Positions 9,289 to 17,754 of a stretch of 64,000 nucleotides of DNA are shown piece after piece. Numbering within the stretch: the stretch's first letter is position 1; each line of letters opens with the position of its first letter. The notes under the pieces were generated by a model. It did no database searches, was not told the origin of the DNA, and saw only the letters and a program-made list of their open reading frames with translations. Both the position numbers and the translations under genes were made by a program. This stretch comes from Olavius algarvensis Delta 4 endosymbiont (GTDB lineage: Bacteria; Desulfobacterota; Desulfobacteria; Desulfobacterales; CAJINA01): contig CAJINA010000167.1 in NCBI GenBank assembly GCA_905176665.1, positions 32,478 through 96,477 of the forward strand, read 5' to 3'.

Positions 9289-9352
9289 GATTGGGCCAAT
9301 CAGGCTTCGCCAAAGGCTACGCCCGACAGGAAGCCTTTTTTGAGATGGGTTC
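9289..9352. repeat. Fold-back element, TCTCAAAAA family, short copy
   Basis: Between trpB2 and the epimerase-like gene lie CAGGCTTCGCC and CCGACAGGAAGCC, followed by TTTTTTGAGATGGGTTC. This right end recurs at 31.5, 43.8, 50.1, 58.9 and 59.6 kb. The AGGCTTC/GAAGCCT arms plus a T-run on the plus strand make a terminator-like hairpin. It overlaps the last bases of the gene at 9352-9771. Confidence 0.6.
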
Positions 9353-9771
9353 TATTTGTCCGGATCAAATTCCCCGTCGATTATTTCAGTGAGCACACCG
9401 CAGGTATCCGCCGGCGGCATAATAAAAGCATAGCGGTTACCCATCAACCGACGCGGTTTTTCGTCGATCAGCCGGGCGCCTTTTTGCTTGAGTTCGTCCA
9501 AGCCGGCCGCAACGTCATCCACGCGGTATGAAATCAGAAAAACGCCTTCGCCTTTTTTTTCAATGAAGCGGGCCACATCTCCATCGGGCGTTGTGGATTC
9601 CATCAGTTCAAGAGCCACGGTTCCCAGATAATAGCGGGCCACCTTGATTTTTTCCTGCTCGGCGATGTATTCGAGGGCAAGCTCCAATCCAAATGTGTCT
9701 TCGTAGATTTTGCGGGCGCTGGCAAGGTCCTTGACAGCAATACAGATATGGTCGATCTCCTTGGCTTTCAC
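9352..9771 (-). CDS. Glyoxalase-fold protein resembling methylmalonyl-CoA epimerase
   Basis: A 139-residue vicinal-oxygen-chelate protein with epimerase-like sequence throughout: IDHICIAVKDL, a Gln in AEQEKIKV, KKGEGV..., RVDDV, ARLIDEKPRR and GVLTEI. The start is GTG at 9771, one base after the stop of the molybdenum subunit gene and preceded by AAGGAG. An upstream ATG at 9843 lies inside that gene. True epimerases have the metal ligand His in a GIHHIAF motif; here the position reads GVFLISY, so one or more metal ligands are missing. It is translationally linked to the reductase operon and may epimerise or isomerise a different acyl-CoA. Confidence 0.75.
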   Translation of the reverse strand: MKAKEIDHICIAVKDLASARKIYEDTFGLELALEYIAEQEKIKVARYYLGTVALELMESTTPDGDVARFIEKKGEGVFLISYRVDDVAAGLDELKQKGARLIDEKPRRLMGNRYAFIMPPADTCGVLTEIIDGEFDPDK

Positions 9772-9772
9772 A

Positions 9773-12055
9773 TCAGTTCTCCTTGGCTTGCTTCTCTCGA
9801 ATAGCCCGGACAATTTTATCCGGCGTGATCGGGTAATCCTCAAAGTATACCCCTACAGCATTGCTGACGGCCGCGCAGTAGGCCTGGGCGGCGGACATGG
9901 CAATGGACATGCCGGCTTCCTTGGCGCCGTAGGGCCCATCCGGGTCGACGGATTCCACAATGATGGCGTTTATCGGGGGCATGTCGGCGGCCAGCGGCAG
10001 CCGATAGTCGAGTGCGGTGGGATTCAAGACCGCACCGTCCTTCCAAACATGCTCTTCGGTCAGCATGCCGCCCTGCCCCCCCATGGCCACCGAACCCTCG
10101 AACTGCCCCTCCAGAACCAGGGGATTGAGGGCGTAACCCACATCCTGGGCAGCCGTCACTTCCAGAACAGTCACTTGCCCGGTTTCGGGGTCGACCGCGA
10201 CCTCGCAGATCGTCGTGCCGAAAGAAAAAGCCCCGCACATCTGGCCGTGGGGATTTTGCACCCACTCGCGCTTGTGGTCCACCTTGGGCCAGTAGGCCCC
10301 TTCACCGCTCGGCGCCCGGCCCTTTACCAGCCCCATCCGGATGGCCTTTTTTATATGAATGGCCCTTTCCGGGTCACCTTTGACGCTGATCATGCGGTCC
10401 CGCGCAACCAGGTCGCCCACATCGGCATTCAGCAGTTCAGAGGCGGTCAACAGGACCTTTTTCATTACGTCCCGGGCGGCCAGCTTGACGGCGTGCCCCC
10501 CGATAAACGTGGACACCTGGGAATAGGATCCCGGGTCGGAGGGCGTGACCTCTGTATCGGCCGTCACCAGCTGGATATCTTCCGGACGGATGCCCAACTC
10601 CTCCGCCGCAATCTGGACCAACATGTTGTCATTGCCCTGGCCGTTGTCCACCACGCCGGAGATGACCGTGGCGCCGCCGTCTTCGTTGAATTTGATGATG
10701 GCCTGGCTGCCGCCCCGGATGCCCATGGGAAAACCGGTCTGCACTGAGTTGGTGCCGATACCGATGCCGTGAAACGGCGGTAGGTTACCCCATTTATCAG
10801 CCCAGCGGGCCTTTTCAGCCGCCTTCTCGATCGTCTTCTGCATGGCGCAACTGGCCACCAGGGAGCCCGTGTTGGTATATTCTCCGGGCTGCCGGGCGTT
10901 CACCACGCGAATTTGCACCGGGTCAAGGCCCAGGTGTTCGGCGATCAGGTCAAGCTGGGTATCCACCCCGCAGGCAAATCCCCGGCCGTGCATGCGGATC
11001 ATGCCCCTGATCGGCTTATTGGTATAGATGCGATAGCCATTGTAGCGCACGTGGTCCATGCGGTAGGCCTGCTCCATGCATAGAAACGGCACGCTGGTGG
11101 CAATGGGTCCGGTGCTGCTGTAGGCGCCTCCGTCCATGTAACAGGTAATGTCCCGGGCCAGGACCCGCCCTTCCTGATCAACGCCGGTTTTGATGGTTGT
11201 AGTCAGCGCATGCCCCTGGCGGGTGGCAATGGAGTTCTCTTCCCGCGTAAAGGCGATCTTGACGGGCCGCCGGGCCTTTTTGGCCAGCAGCGCACAGATC
11301 ATGTCGGCCGGTGAGATCTCGCTGCGCCCCCCAAAAGCGCCCCCGATGGCGATTTTGCGTACCCGGACCTTGTTCAGCGGTATGCCGAGCAGGTTGGATA
11401 GGGGTTTGGATTTCATGTGCGGGCCCGCGTTGGGCATCCACATCTCCAGGTTGCCGTCCAGGTCCCACTGGGCAACCACCGCATAGGGCTCGGCCTGGAA
11501 ATAGGAATCCTCGGGGGCCGCGTAGGTGTCTTCCCTCACATAGTGGGACTTTTTGAAACCCGCCTCAACATCGCCCACCTCGATGGGCACATGAATATTG
11601 ATGTTGTTGGGAAAATCGTCGTGCAGCTGGGGGGCGTCCGGGGCCATGGCCGCCATCGGGTCGAACACCGGGTCCAGCACTTCGTAGTCCACCTGGATCA
11701 AATCCAGAGCCGCCAGGGCGGTCTCCGCGTCCACAGCGGCCACGGCAGCCACATCCTCGCCGATATAGCGGACCTTGTCCGTGGTCAGCATCTGCTGATC
11801 GAGGGTATACCGAAAGACGCCCCATTTGCGTCCCAGGGTTTCCGCCCCGATGATTACGGCCTTCACGCCCGGCAGGCGCTCGGCAGCCGAAACGTCAATG
11901 TTCAGAATCCGGGCATGGGGATGGGGACTGCGCAGTATTTTACCCACCAGCATGCGGGGCAGATCGAGGTCCGCGGTAAACCGGGCCTGACCGGTGACCT
12001 TGGCCCGGGTATCCACCCGGGGCATCTTTTTTCCGATATAGGCGTAATCAGCCAT
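9773..12055 (-). CDS. hcrA: Molybdenum-binding subunit, 4-hydroxybenzoyl-CoA reductase type
   Basis: The large catalytic subunit (about 760 residues) of the xanthine oxidase family, binding the molybdopterin-cytosine-dinucleotide cofactor. It has GGAFGGRSE (Mo-cofactor loop), NKPIRGMIRMHGRG at the substrate side, GVVDNGQGNDN, and a C-terminal GPYGAKEAGM whose Glu corresponds to the family's catalytic base region. HcrA-like enzymes reductively remove the phenolic hydroxyl of 4-hydroxybenzoyl-CoA using ferredoxin. The assignment rests mainly on the companion HcrB, which carries the diagnostic extra iron-sulfur loop. The ATG at 12055 (spaced from AAGGTG) is preferred over GTG 12064. The real substrate may be another aryl- or heteroaryl-CoA. 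Confidence 0.8.
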   Translation of the reverse strand: MADYAYIGKKMPRVDTRAKVTGQARFTADLDLPRMLVGKILRSPHPHARILNIDVSAAERLPGVKAVIIGAETLGRKWGVFRYTLDQQMLTTDKVRYIGEDVAAVAAVDAETALAALDLIQVDYEVLDPVFDPMAAMAPDAPQLHDDFPNNINIHVPIEVGDVEAGFKKSHYVREDTYAAPEDSYFQAEPYAVVAQWDLDGNLEMWMPNAGPHMKSKPLSNLLGIPLNKVRVRKIAIGGAFGGRSEISPADMICALLAKKARRPVKIAFTREENSIATRQGHALTTTIKTGVDQEGRVLARDITCYMDGGAYSSTGPIATSVPFLCMEQAYRMDHVRYNGYRIYTNKPIRGMIRMHGRGFACGVDTQLDLIAEHLGLDPVQIRVVNARQPGEYTNTGSLVASCAMQKTIEKAAEKARWADKWGNLPPFHGIGIGTNSVQTGFPMGIRGGSQAIIKFNEDGGATVISGVVDNGQGNDNMLVQIAAEELGIRPEDIQLVTADTEVTPSDPGSYSQVSTFIGGHAVKLAARDVMKKVLLTASELLNADVGDLVARDRMISVKGDPERAIHIKKAIRMGLVKGRAPSGEGAYWPKVDHKREWVQNPHGQMCGAFSFGTTICEVAVDPETGQVTVLEVTAAQDVGYALNPLVLEGQFEGSVAMGGQGGMLTEEHVWKDGAVLNPTALDYRLPLAADMPPINAIIVESVDPDGPYGAKEAGMSIAMSAAQAYCAAVSNAVGVYFEDYPITPDKIVRAIREKQAKEN

Positions 12056-12093
12056 CAGTTTCACCTTGTCTTATTGCTTGCGGGTTTCAGCCC

Positions 12094-12187
12094 GAATCGG
12101 AATCGCTATCGGTATCGGGTTCGAAATCGATTCCGGACGTTCCTCAGATTCCGATGTCGATAGCGATTTCGATCCCGATACCGATAA
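12094..12187. repeat. ATCGNN hexamer palindrome, copy 1
   Basis: The left arm is a run of near-hexameric units (AATCGG AATCGC TATCGG TATCGG). The right arm is the approximate reverse complement (GTCGATAGCGATTTCGATC, then CCGATACCGATA). The arms can pair into a long imperfect hairpin. It lies between hcrC and hcrA within the operon, so it is probably transcribed. Related copies are at 13.8, 17.6, 20.4 and 50.0 kb. Confidence 0.8.
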
Positions 12188-12226
12188 TAGACCCAAACGC
12201 TCATTAAACCCGAAAAATCGGGTCAT

Positions 12227-12691
12227 CTACTTTTTAGCCGCGTCCGCCACGGCCTCGACAATCTTGGTATACCCGGTACAACGGCAGATGTTCCCGCTCA
12301 GGGCGCGCCGGATTTTCTGCTCATCCGGCTGCGGATCTTCCAGGAGCAGTCCTTTGGCCGACATCAGCATGCCGGGTGTGCAAAACCCGCACTGCACGCT
12401 GCCGTGCTCGATAAACGCCTCCTGCAGCGGATCCAGGGTCTCACCCGCGGCCAGCCCTTCCACCGTGGTAATGTCATGGCCGTCCGCCTCGACTGCCAGG
12501 GTTAAACAGGCGCGGACCGGCTGGTCGTCCAGCAGCACCGTGCAATGCCCGCAGGCCCCTTCACCACAGCCTTCCTTGGCGCCGGTGAGGCCGGCTTCCG
12601 CGCGCAACACTTCCAACAGGGTGCGGTTTGGAAAAATGGCAACCGTCAGGGTTTCACCGTTTACCTTCAGTTCCAGATTGACCTTTTCCAT
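12227..12691 (-). CDS. hcrC: 2Fe-2S subunit, 4-hydroxybenzoyl-CoA reductase type
   Basis: The small electron-transfer subunit (154 residues) of a molybdenum hydroxylase or reductase. The plant-type 2Fe-2S motif is CGEGACGHC with a later Cys (about residues 44-65). The second cluster motif is CGFCTPGMLM followed by NICRCTGYTKI in the four-helix domain (about residues 105-145). The ATG at 12691 has a GGAGG site upstream. It lies 23 bp after hcrB and is followed by hcrA after a repeat element, giving the order B-C-A. It passes electrons between the FAD/4Fe-4S subunit and the molybdenum centre. Confidence 0.9.
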   Translation of the reverse strand: MEKVNLELKVNGETLTVAIFPNRTLLEVLRAEAGLTGAKEGCGEGACGHCTVLLDDQPVRACLTLAVEADGHDITTVEGLAAGETLDPLQEAFIEHGSVQCGFCTPGMLMSAKGLLLEDPQPDEQKIRRALSGNICRCTGYTKIVEAVADAAKK

Positions 12692-12714
12692 GTGAACTCC
12701 TCCACCGCTGCCCG

Positions 12715-13716
12715 TCAGGCACCGGCTGCGGCAAGCGCCCCGCGCAGGGCGCGGGACACGAGGACCGGAATCATCGCGGTCCGGTATTCCATGTCGGCGT
12801 TGAGATTGTCTACGATAAAGGCCCCGGCACTGCTGCCCGCCATGCCGGCAGCGGCAGACAAAGCCTTTTCATCCGTACTCTGCTTCCCCTGCAGACCGTT
12901 GGAAGCCGTCACGAGAAATAGCGGGCCACTGCCAATGGCCCCGACCACGATCCGGGCTTCGTCGATGTGACCGTCCCCGAGACGTACGTAAGCGGCTGCC
13001 GACACGAGGGGGTAGTCGATGGCCGCGCGAAAGGTCAGGCGCCGGTAAGCACTCCCGACGCCCGGTCCCGGCAAGGGTATGGAAATTTCAGTGAGCAGTT
13101 CGCTGCTGTGCAGGGAAAGCGGCGCGTCGCCGACGGCCGTGTACAGTTCTTTGACCGGGATGGTGCGCTCGGAACCGGCACCCCGCAGGGTAACCGCTGC
13201 GCCCAACGCCATCAGGGCGGGCGCCCCATCGGATTGACACGTGCTGCGGCACCGGTCGGACCCTTCCCGGGCATAGCAAATGGTCCCGCCGGCCTTGTGG
13301 CAGGCCTGCCGGGTAGACCGGAAAAAGGCCGACTGGTTATAGAACCGGCAGCGATTGTCCTGGCACAGGTTGCCGCCCAGGGTCCCGCGGACATGCTGGA
13401 TAGAGCGGGCACCGATCGCTGAAACGGCCGTATGGAAAGCCGGCAACCGGGCACGAACGTTCGCGTCATCAATGATCCGGGCCAGAGGGGTGGCCGCTCC
13501 GATGAGCAGGCAACCGGTGTCCTCACGAATGTAATCCAGTTCGTTTAGATGCTTGAGGCTTAACAGAAAGCGGGGTGTCTGGAGCCGCTGCTTCATCCTG
13601 ACGATCAGATCGGTACCTCCGGCGAGCACCGCGCCCTCGGCGCCGTGTTCCCCCAGCATATCCAGAGCTTCATCTAAATTACGGGGTTCAAGATATTCGA
13701 ATCCGGGTAACTGCAC
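12715..13716 (-). CDS. hcrB: FAD-binding subunit with extra 4Fe-4S loop, HcrB type
   Basis: A 333-residue FAD subunit with the flavin motifs AGGTDLIVR (about residue 32) and GTLGGNLCQD (about 111). After the latter comes an insertion with Cys123, Cys139, Cys147 and Cys156 (spacings 16, 8, 9). From memory this matches the four 4Fe-4S ligands of HcrB in Thauera 4-hydroxybenzoyl-CoA reductase; ordinary CoxM-type subunits lack this loop. The cluster lets a low-potential ferredoxin drive substrate reduction through flavin to molybdenum. The start is GTG 13716 behind GGGAGGG. It is the first gene of the minus-strand operon, divergent from the CoA transferase operon across a 515-bp regulatory gap. 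Confidence 0.88.
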   Translation of the reverse strand: MQLPGFEYLEPRNLDEALDMLGEHGAEGAVLAGGTDLIVRMKQRLQTPRFLLSLKHLNELDYIREDTGCLLIGAATPLARIIDDANVRARLPAFHTAVSAIGARSIQHVRGTLGGNLCQDNRCRFYNQSAFFRSTRQACHKAGGTICYAREGSDRCRSTCQSDGAPALMALGAAVTLRGAGSERTIPVKELYTAVGDAPLSLHSSELLTEISIPLPGPGVGSAYRRLTFRAAIDYPLVSAAAYVRLGDGHIDEARIVVGAIGSGPLFLVTASNGLQGKQSTDEKALSAAAGMAGSSAGAFIVDNLNADMEYRTAMIPVLVSRALRGALAAAGA

Positions 13717-13831
13717 GCCAACCCTCCCGGGCGCTGCCGGCTGGACGATCCGCGGCCGCGTTAGGCTGGAATGAATGGATTTTAATACAACTACTTAACT
13801 CAATTTTCGAGTTTCATAAAAGTTTAGACCC

Positions 13832-13902
13832 AATATCGGTATCGAAATCGGAATCTGAATGGCTTTTCCGGTATCGATTTCGATCCCGATACCGATTCCG
13901 GC
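13832..13902. repeat. ATCGNN hexamer palindrome, copy 2
   Basis: The left arm is AATATCGGTATCGAAATCGG and the right arm is CCGGTATCGATTTCGATC followed by CCGATACCGATTCC, with a short spacer. It sits in the divergent regulatory gap between hcrB and the CoA transferase gene. It is the same family as copies at 12.1, 17.6, 20.4 and 50.0 kb. Confidence 0.8.
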
Positions 13903-14012
13903 TGAAGTCCGTAAGTTAAGTACTTAAATTATGGGCACCTCAAGCCGGCATTAAGTTGCCACCAGAATCATCACCGGGAAAAGCTGTGCGGGATCAAACG
14001 GGATTGGAGCAA

Positions 14013-14092
14013 GTATACCCTGTGCTGGTGCCTCTTGACAATGGTTTCGCATCCGTATAAATATCAAACGTCGTATACTGTATACTGTATAC
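14013..14092 (+). promoter_or_regulatory. Candidate sigma70 promoter with GTATAC operator array
   Basis: In the 515-bp divergent gap, TTGACA at 14035-14040 is followed by TATAAA at 14056 (15-bp spacer; a TAAATA at 17 bp is the alternative). Immediately downstream, three GTATAC palindromes repeat every 7 bp (14073-14092). A fourth GTATAC lies at 14013-14018, upstream of the -35. GTATAC-centred sites are typical of FadR-subfamily GntR regulators, one of which is encoded in this operon at 18891. The arrangement suggests autoregulation and control of both divergent operons. Apart from this and the hexamer palindrome I see nothing else in the gap. Confidence 0.55.
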
Positions 14093-14231
14093 ACCACTGC
14101 CCGTCAAGCATCTATCTGGCGATCTGCGAATCGTCCAGGCAACCCATAAATCCGGTCGCTACCGCCATACCCGGCGGCCGGCTTTGGCAACATCCCGCAC
14201 TGTCACAACCTGCAGGCCATTGGAGAATATT

Positions 14232-15422
14232 ATGGAACTTTTTCAAGATGTTAAGGTACTATCCCTCGAACAGGCCACCGTGGTGCCCTACCTTACCTAT
14301 CGTCTGGCCCAGGACGGCATGGAGGTCATTCGCCTGGAACACCCCGTGTATGGCGATCCCAACCGCATGATCGGCGCCAACGCCCTGGGGGAAGAGAAAA
14401 TGAACGCCTACTTTCTCTGCATCAATGCCGGGAAGCAGGCGCTGACGCTCAACCTGGCCGAACCGGAAGGCCGTGACCTGCTGCAACGCCTGATCCGCGA
14501 CCTTGACATTGACATCTTCACCACCAACCAGCTGCCGAAGAACTATGTCAAGCTGGGCATTGATTACGACGCTCTCAAAGCGCTCAAACCGGACATCATC
14601 TGGATGGGGGTCACCGGTTTCGGGCCCGACAGCAATGAAGGCGCCTACGACCCGATCCTCCAGGCCCGCTCCGGTCTGATGGAATTGACCGGTGAAGCCG
14701 ACGGCGATCCCCAGGTCCTGGGTATCCCCCTGCCGGACATGGGCACCAGCGAACATGCCTACGGCCTGCTCATGAAAGCGCTCTTCAAAAGAGCGGTTTC
14801 CGGGGAAGGCTCCCGCATTGACTTGGCCATGTTCGAATCCACGGTGTCCTGGCTCACAGTGCCCATAACCATGACGGCCAGTTTCGACACCCGCATCAGC
14901 CGCCGCGGCAACACCCATGAGTTCTTCTGCCCGGTCTCGGTCTACAAAACCGCCAACGGTTTTATCTACCTGGCGGTGGGCAACGACCGCCAATGGCAGG
15001 CCATGACCGGGTTGGATATTTTTGCTTCCCTGGACAAGCCGGACTACGTGAAAAACAAAGGCCGGATCAAGGACGTGGTCAATCTCAACCGGCAGATCAA
15101 CGCCATCACGGAAAACCACTTCTCCGAAGCGTTGATCGAGCTTTTTAACAGTATCACGGTTCCGGTCAGCAAAATCAAAACCATCGAGGAAGTGATTGCC
15201 GATCCCCTGGTCGGCAAAAGGCTGCTGACGGCCACCGACCCGGTCACCGGCAAGCAGATCACCCTGGCCCCGCCGCCCAACATGACGCCGTTACTGGAAA
15301 AGCAGGACCGGGCCCTCTCCTTCCCACCCCGCTTTGGAGAACAGAACCAGGCAATTTATGGCGATAAACTCGGCTTTTCGGACGAACAGTTAACCGGGTT
15401 GCAAGAAAAAGGGGTTATCTAA
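14232..15422 (+). CDS. Class III (CaiB/BaiF family) CoA transferase
   Basis: A formyl-CoA-transferase-like protein of 396 residues that moves CoA between carboxylic acids through an aspartyl-anhydride mechanism. The N-terminus MELFQDVKVLSLEQATVVPY is typical. The NLAEPEGRDLLQ region and the GVTGFG segment of the CoA site are present, and an Asp in IDIFTTNQLP precedes the usual catalytic region. ATG 14232 follows GGAG; the frame extends to 14184 without a ribosome site. It is the first gene of the plus-strand catabolic operon and is likely to activate the substrate or a pathway intermediate. The acids involved cannot be told from sequence. Confidence 0.85.
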   Translation: MELFQDVKVLSLEQATVVPYLTYRLAQDGMEVIRLEHPVYGDPNRMIGANALGEEKMNAYFLCINAGKQALTLNLAEPEGRDLLQRLIRDLDIDIFTTNQLPKNYVKLGIDYDALKALKPDIIWMGVTGFGPDSNEGAYDPILQARSGLMELTGEADGDPQVLGIPLPDMGTSEHAYGLLMKALFKRAVSGEGSRIDLAMFESTVSWLTVPITMTASFDTRISRRGNTHEFFCPVSVYKTANGFIYLAVGNDRQWQAMTGLDIFASLDKPDYVKNKGRIKDVVNLNRQINAITENHFSEALIELFNSITVPVSKIKTIEEVIADPLVGKRLLTATDPVTGKQITLAPPPNMTPLLEKQDRALSFPPRFGEQNQAIYGDKLGFSDEQLTGLQEKGVI

Positions 15423-15435
15423 CAGGAGCCGGAAC

Positions 15436-16233
15436 ATGCAGATCATCGTCTTTATCAAACAGGTACCGGACACCACCGAGGTCAAGCTGGATCCCAAAAC
15501 CGGCAACCTGATCCGGGAAGGCCTGGCCAGTATCATCAACCCCGATGACCGACATGCCCTGGAGGCCGCTCTGGAGTTGCAAGCGGCGCATGCGGCCCGG
15601 GTGACGGTCATCTCCATGGGCCCGCCCCAGGCCATCGACGCCCTTTCCGAGGCCATGGGCATGGGCGCGGACCGGGCCATCCTGCTGACCGACCCGGCCT
15701 TTTCCGGTGCCGATACCTGGGCGACTTCCTACACCCTGGGGAAAGCCGTGGAAACGGTGGGTGAATTCGATCTGATCCTGTGTGGCCGCCAGGCCATCGA
15801 CGGCGACACCGCCCAGGTCGGCCCCCAGCTAGCCGACTATTTGGATCTGCCCCAGGTGAGCTATGTGTATGCTATCGAGTCTGTTGCGGCCGAACAGCTG
15901 GTGGTTAAAAGGCGTTTGGAAGACGGATATGAACGGGTGGAATGCCGACTGCCAGCCCTGCTGACCGTCATCGGCCGGATGAAAACGCCGCGCTATCCCC
16001 GCATGGGCGGCCTGCTCAAAGCCTGCCGCGCGAAAGCACTCATCAAAGTGTGGAATGCGGCGGACATCGGCGTCACCACGGCCGAAGTGGGCCTGGAAGG
16101 ATCGCTCACCCACGTCATCAAGACCTTTGCACCCAAGTTCGAACGCCGCGGAGAGATGTTGAGCGGGGAGACGGCCGACGTGGTGCAGACCCTGGTGGAC
16201 CAGTTGAAGGAGAATCGGCTGATCGCACCCTGA
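15436..16233 (+). CDS. etfB: Electron transfer flavoprotein, beta subunit
   Basis: The AMP/FAD-binding small ETF subunit of 265 residues. It starts MQIIVFIKQVPDTTEVKLD and shows GRQAIDGDTAQVGPQLA, the ETF-beta signature region. It accepts electrons from the acyl-CoA dehydrogenase encoded at 17755, or supplies them to it, together with the ferredoxin-fused alpha subunit encoded next. It is separated from the CoA transferase gene by 13 bp, so the genes are co-transcribed. The 146-bp gap to etfA is filled by a hexamer-palindrome repeat. Confidence 0.94.
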   Translation: MQIIVFIKQVPDTTEVKLDPKTGNLIREGLASIINPDDRHALEAALELQAAHAARVTVISMGPPQAIDALSEAMGMGADRAILLTDPAFSGADTWATSYTLGKAVETVGEFDLILCGRQAIDGDTAQVGPQLADYLDLPQVSYVYAIESVAAEQLVVKRRLEDGYERVECRLPALLTVIGRMKTPRYPRMGGLLKACRAKALIKVWNAADIGVTTAEVGLEGSLTHVIKTFAPKFERRGEMLSGETADVVQTLVDQLKENRLIAP

Positions 16234-16261
16234 TACTTTAGGCGCAATCGGGTGTGAGTAT

Positions 16262-16370
16262 TCTTGCGCTTACCCTTAATCTTGGTCTTAGCTCTAAAAT
16301 GGGTTGGGAGGATCAAGGGCCCGGGTAAATTTCAGATTAAGATTAAGAGCAAGAGTAAGATTAAGAAAGG
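16262..16370. repeat. CTTNNN hexamer palindrome between etfB and etfA
   Basis: The left arm reads as a hexamer ladder CTTGCG CTTACC CTTAAT CTTGGT CTTAGC. The right arm is the complementary ladder ATTAAG ATTAAG AGCAAG AGTAAG ATTAAG. The two arms form a long imperfect stem. The architecture is the same as the ATCGNN elements but with a different core trinucleotide. It ends about 10 bp before etfA and may influence its translation or the etfB/etfA ratio. Confidence 0.75.
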
Positions 16371-16379
16371 ACGAAAAGT

Positions 16380-17582
16380 ATGCCGGTCTGGGTGGAAATC
16401 GATCTGTGTGACGGGTGCCAGCGGTGCTTGCGCAAATGCCCCTACGAGGCCCTGTCCCTGGTGGACGGTAAAGCCACCATCGGTGAGCGTTGTACCGCTT
16501 GCGGGGCCTGCCTGGACGTCTGCCGGCCCGGGGCCATCTGCACCGATGTGAAGCCGCGCACCATACCCGACTTCAGTGACCACCAGGGCGTCTGGGTCTT
16601 TGCCGAGCAGCGCGCCGGGATTCTAAACCGGGTTTCCGTGGAACTGATCAGCAAAGCCCGGGGCCTGGCCCAGGACCGGGGGCAGACCGTCACCGCTGTT
16701 CTGATCGGCAATCAGGTCGCTCCGCTGGCCGACACCCTGATCGACTTCGGCGCAGACCAGGTCTATCTGGCCGAAGACCAGCTCCTGGCCGACTACCGCA
16801 CCCGGGCCTATGCCCGTATCCTGGCCCAGCTCATTCAGACGCACAAACCGGAAATCCTGCTCATGGGGGCGACCCCCATCGGGCGTGATTTGGCCCCACG
16901 GGTCTCCCGTCGGGTGGGCTGCGGCCTGACGGCGGACTGCACCGACCTGAAAATCGATCCCGATGAGGGCATCCTGTGGCAGACACGCCCGGCCTTCGGA
17001 GGCAACATCATGGCCACCATTGCCAACCGGTATTCGCGGCCACAAATGGCCACGGTACGCCCGGGCGTCATGGAAGCGGTCCCCGTACCCGGTCACCAGG
17101 GCACGGTGATGGTTCACCAGCCGGCGTTGGACGCCGCCAATATCGGCACCCGGATCCTGGACACCGTTAAAGTCGCCCGCACCGGCGGTGATTTGGCCGC
17201 GGCCCGGATTATCGTAGCCGGTGGCCGGGGTCTCAATGACGCGGCCGGTTTCGAAACCCTGCGCGAATTGGCTACCGTACTGGGCGCGGAGGTCGCCGGC
17301 ACGCGGGTGGCGGTCGAGGAAGGCTGGATCCCGGCCACCCAGCAGGTAGGTCAGACCGGCCTGACCGTGCGGCCGGAACTGTACATTGCCTGCGGGCTGT
17401 CCGGCGCTATCCAGCACCGGGCCGGCATGCTGGATTCCAAATTCATCGTGGCGATCAACAAAGACCCCCTGGCACCTATTTTCAAAGTGGCCGACTGGGG
17501 CATCGTCGGCGACCTGTTCACCGTGGTGCCGGAATTGACCCGGCAGATTGAGGCCGCTTGTGACATTATGTGTGCGCAGTGA
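16380..17582 (+). CDS. etfA: Electron transfer flavoprotein alpha subunit with N-terminal ferredoxin domain
   Basis: A 400-residue fusion. Residues about 8-60 form a two-cluster ferredoxin ([12 protein letters not shown] and [11 protein letters not shown]). It is followed by the ETF-alpha Rossmann-like domain and the C-terminal FAD-binding domain ([38 protein letters not shown]). Ferredoxin-fused EtfA subunits are known in anaerobes, for example with caffeyl-CoA reductase, and several such ETFs take part in flavin-based electron bifurcation. The ATG follows AAAGGA. With etfB it probably links the acyl-CoA dehydrogenase to ferredoxin. Whether it bifurcates cannot be read here. Confidence 0.93.
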   Translation: MPVWVEIDLCDGCQRCLRKCPYEALSLVDGKATIGERCTACGACLDVCRPGAICTDVKPRTIPDFSDHQGVWVFAEQRAGILNRVSVELISKARGLAQDRGQTVTAVLIGNQVAPLADTLIDFGADQVYLAEDQLLADYRTRAYARILAQLIQTHKPEILLMGATPIGRDLAPRVSRRVGCGLTADCTDLKIDPDEGILWQTRPAFGGNIMATIANRYSRPQMATVRPGVMEAVPVPGHQGTVMVHQPALDAANIGTRILDTVKVARTGGDLAAARIIVAGGRGLNDAAGFETLRELATVLGAEVAGTRVAVEEGWIPATQQVGQTGLTVRPELYIACGLSGAIQHRAGMLDSKFIVAINKDPLAPIFKVADWGIVGDLFTVVPELTRQIEAACDIMCAQ

Positions 17583-17597
17583 ACGCGTTTCGCGTTC

Positions 17598-17690
17598 AAA
17601 ATCGAAATCGCTATCGGGATTGGGATTGGGATCGAAATCGACGCTGGAGTTTCAACACGGTATTGCTGTTCGATAGCGATTTCGATCTGA
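17598..17690. repeat. ATCGNN hexamer palindrome, copy 3
   Basis: The left arm is AAATCGAAATCGCTATCGGG followed by ATTGGGATTGGGATCGAAATC. The right arm is TTCGATAGCGATTTCGATC. It lies between etfA and the acyl-CoA dehydrogenase gene, inside the operon. The loop is about 30 bases with no ORF. Confidence 0.75.
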
Positions 17691-17754
17691 ACGGTTACGA
17701 GACCCATAGTGAAATGAACTTTGATTCTTAGCTCACTTGAGTGAGGAAATAGAT

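Noticed and set aside
12094..12187. CRISPR array made of short repeats
   Set aside because: The units are 6 bp, degenerate and arranged as a palindrome. There are no spacers, no repeats of 25-40 bp and no cas genes.
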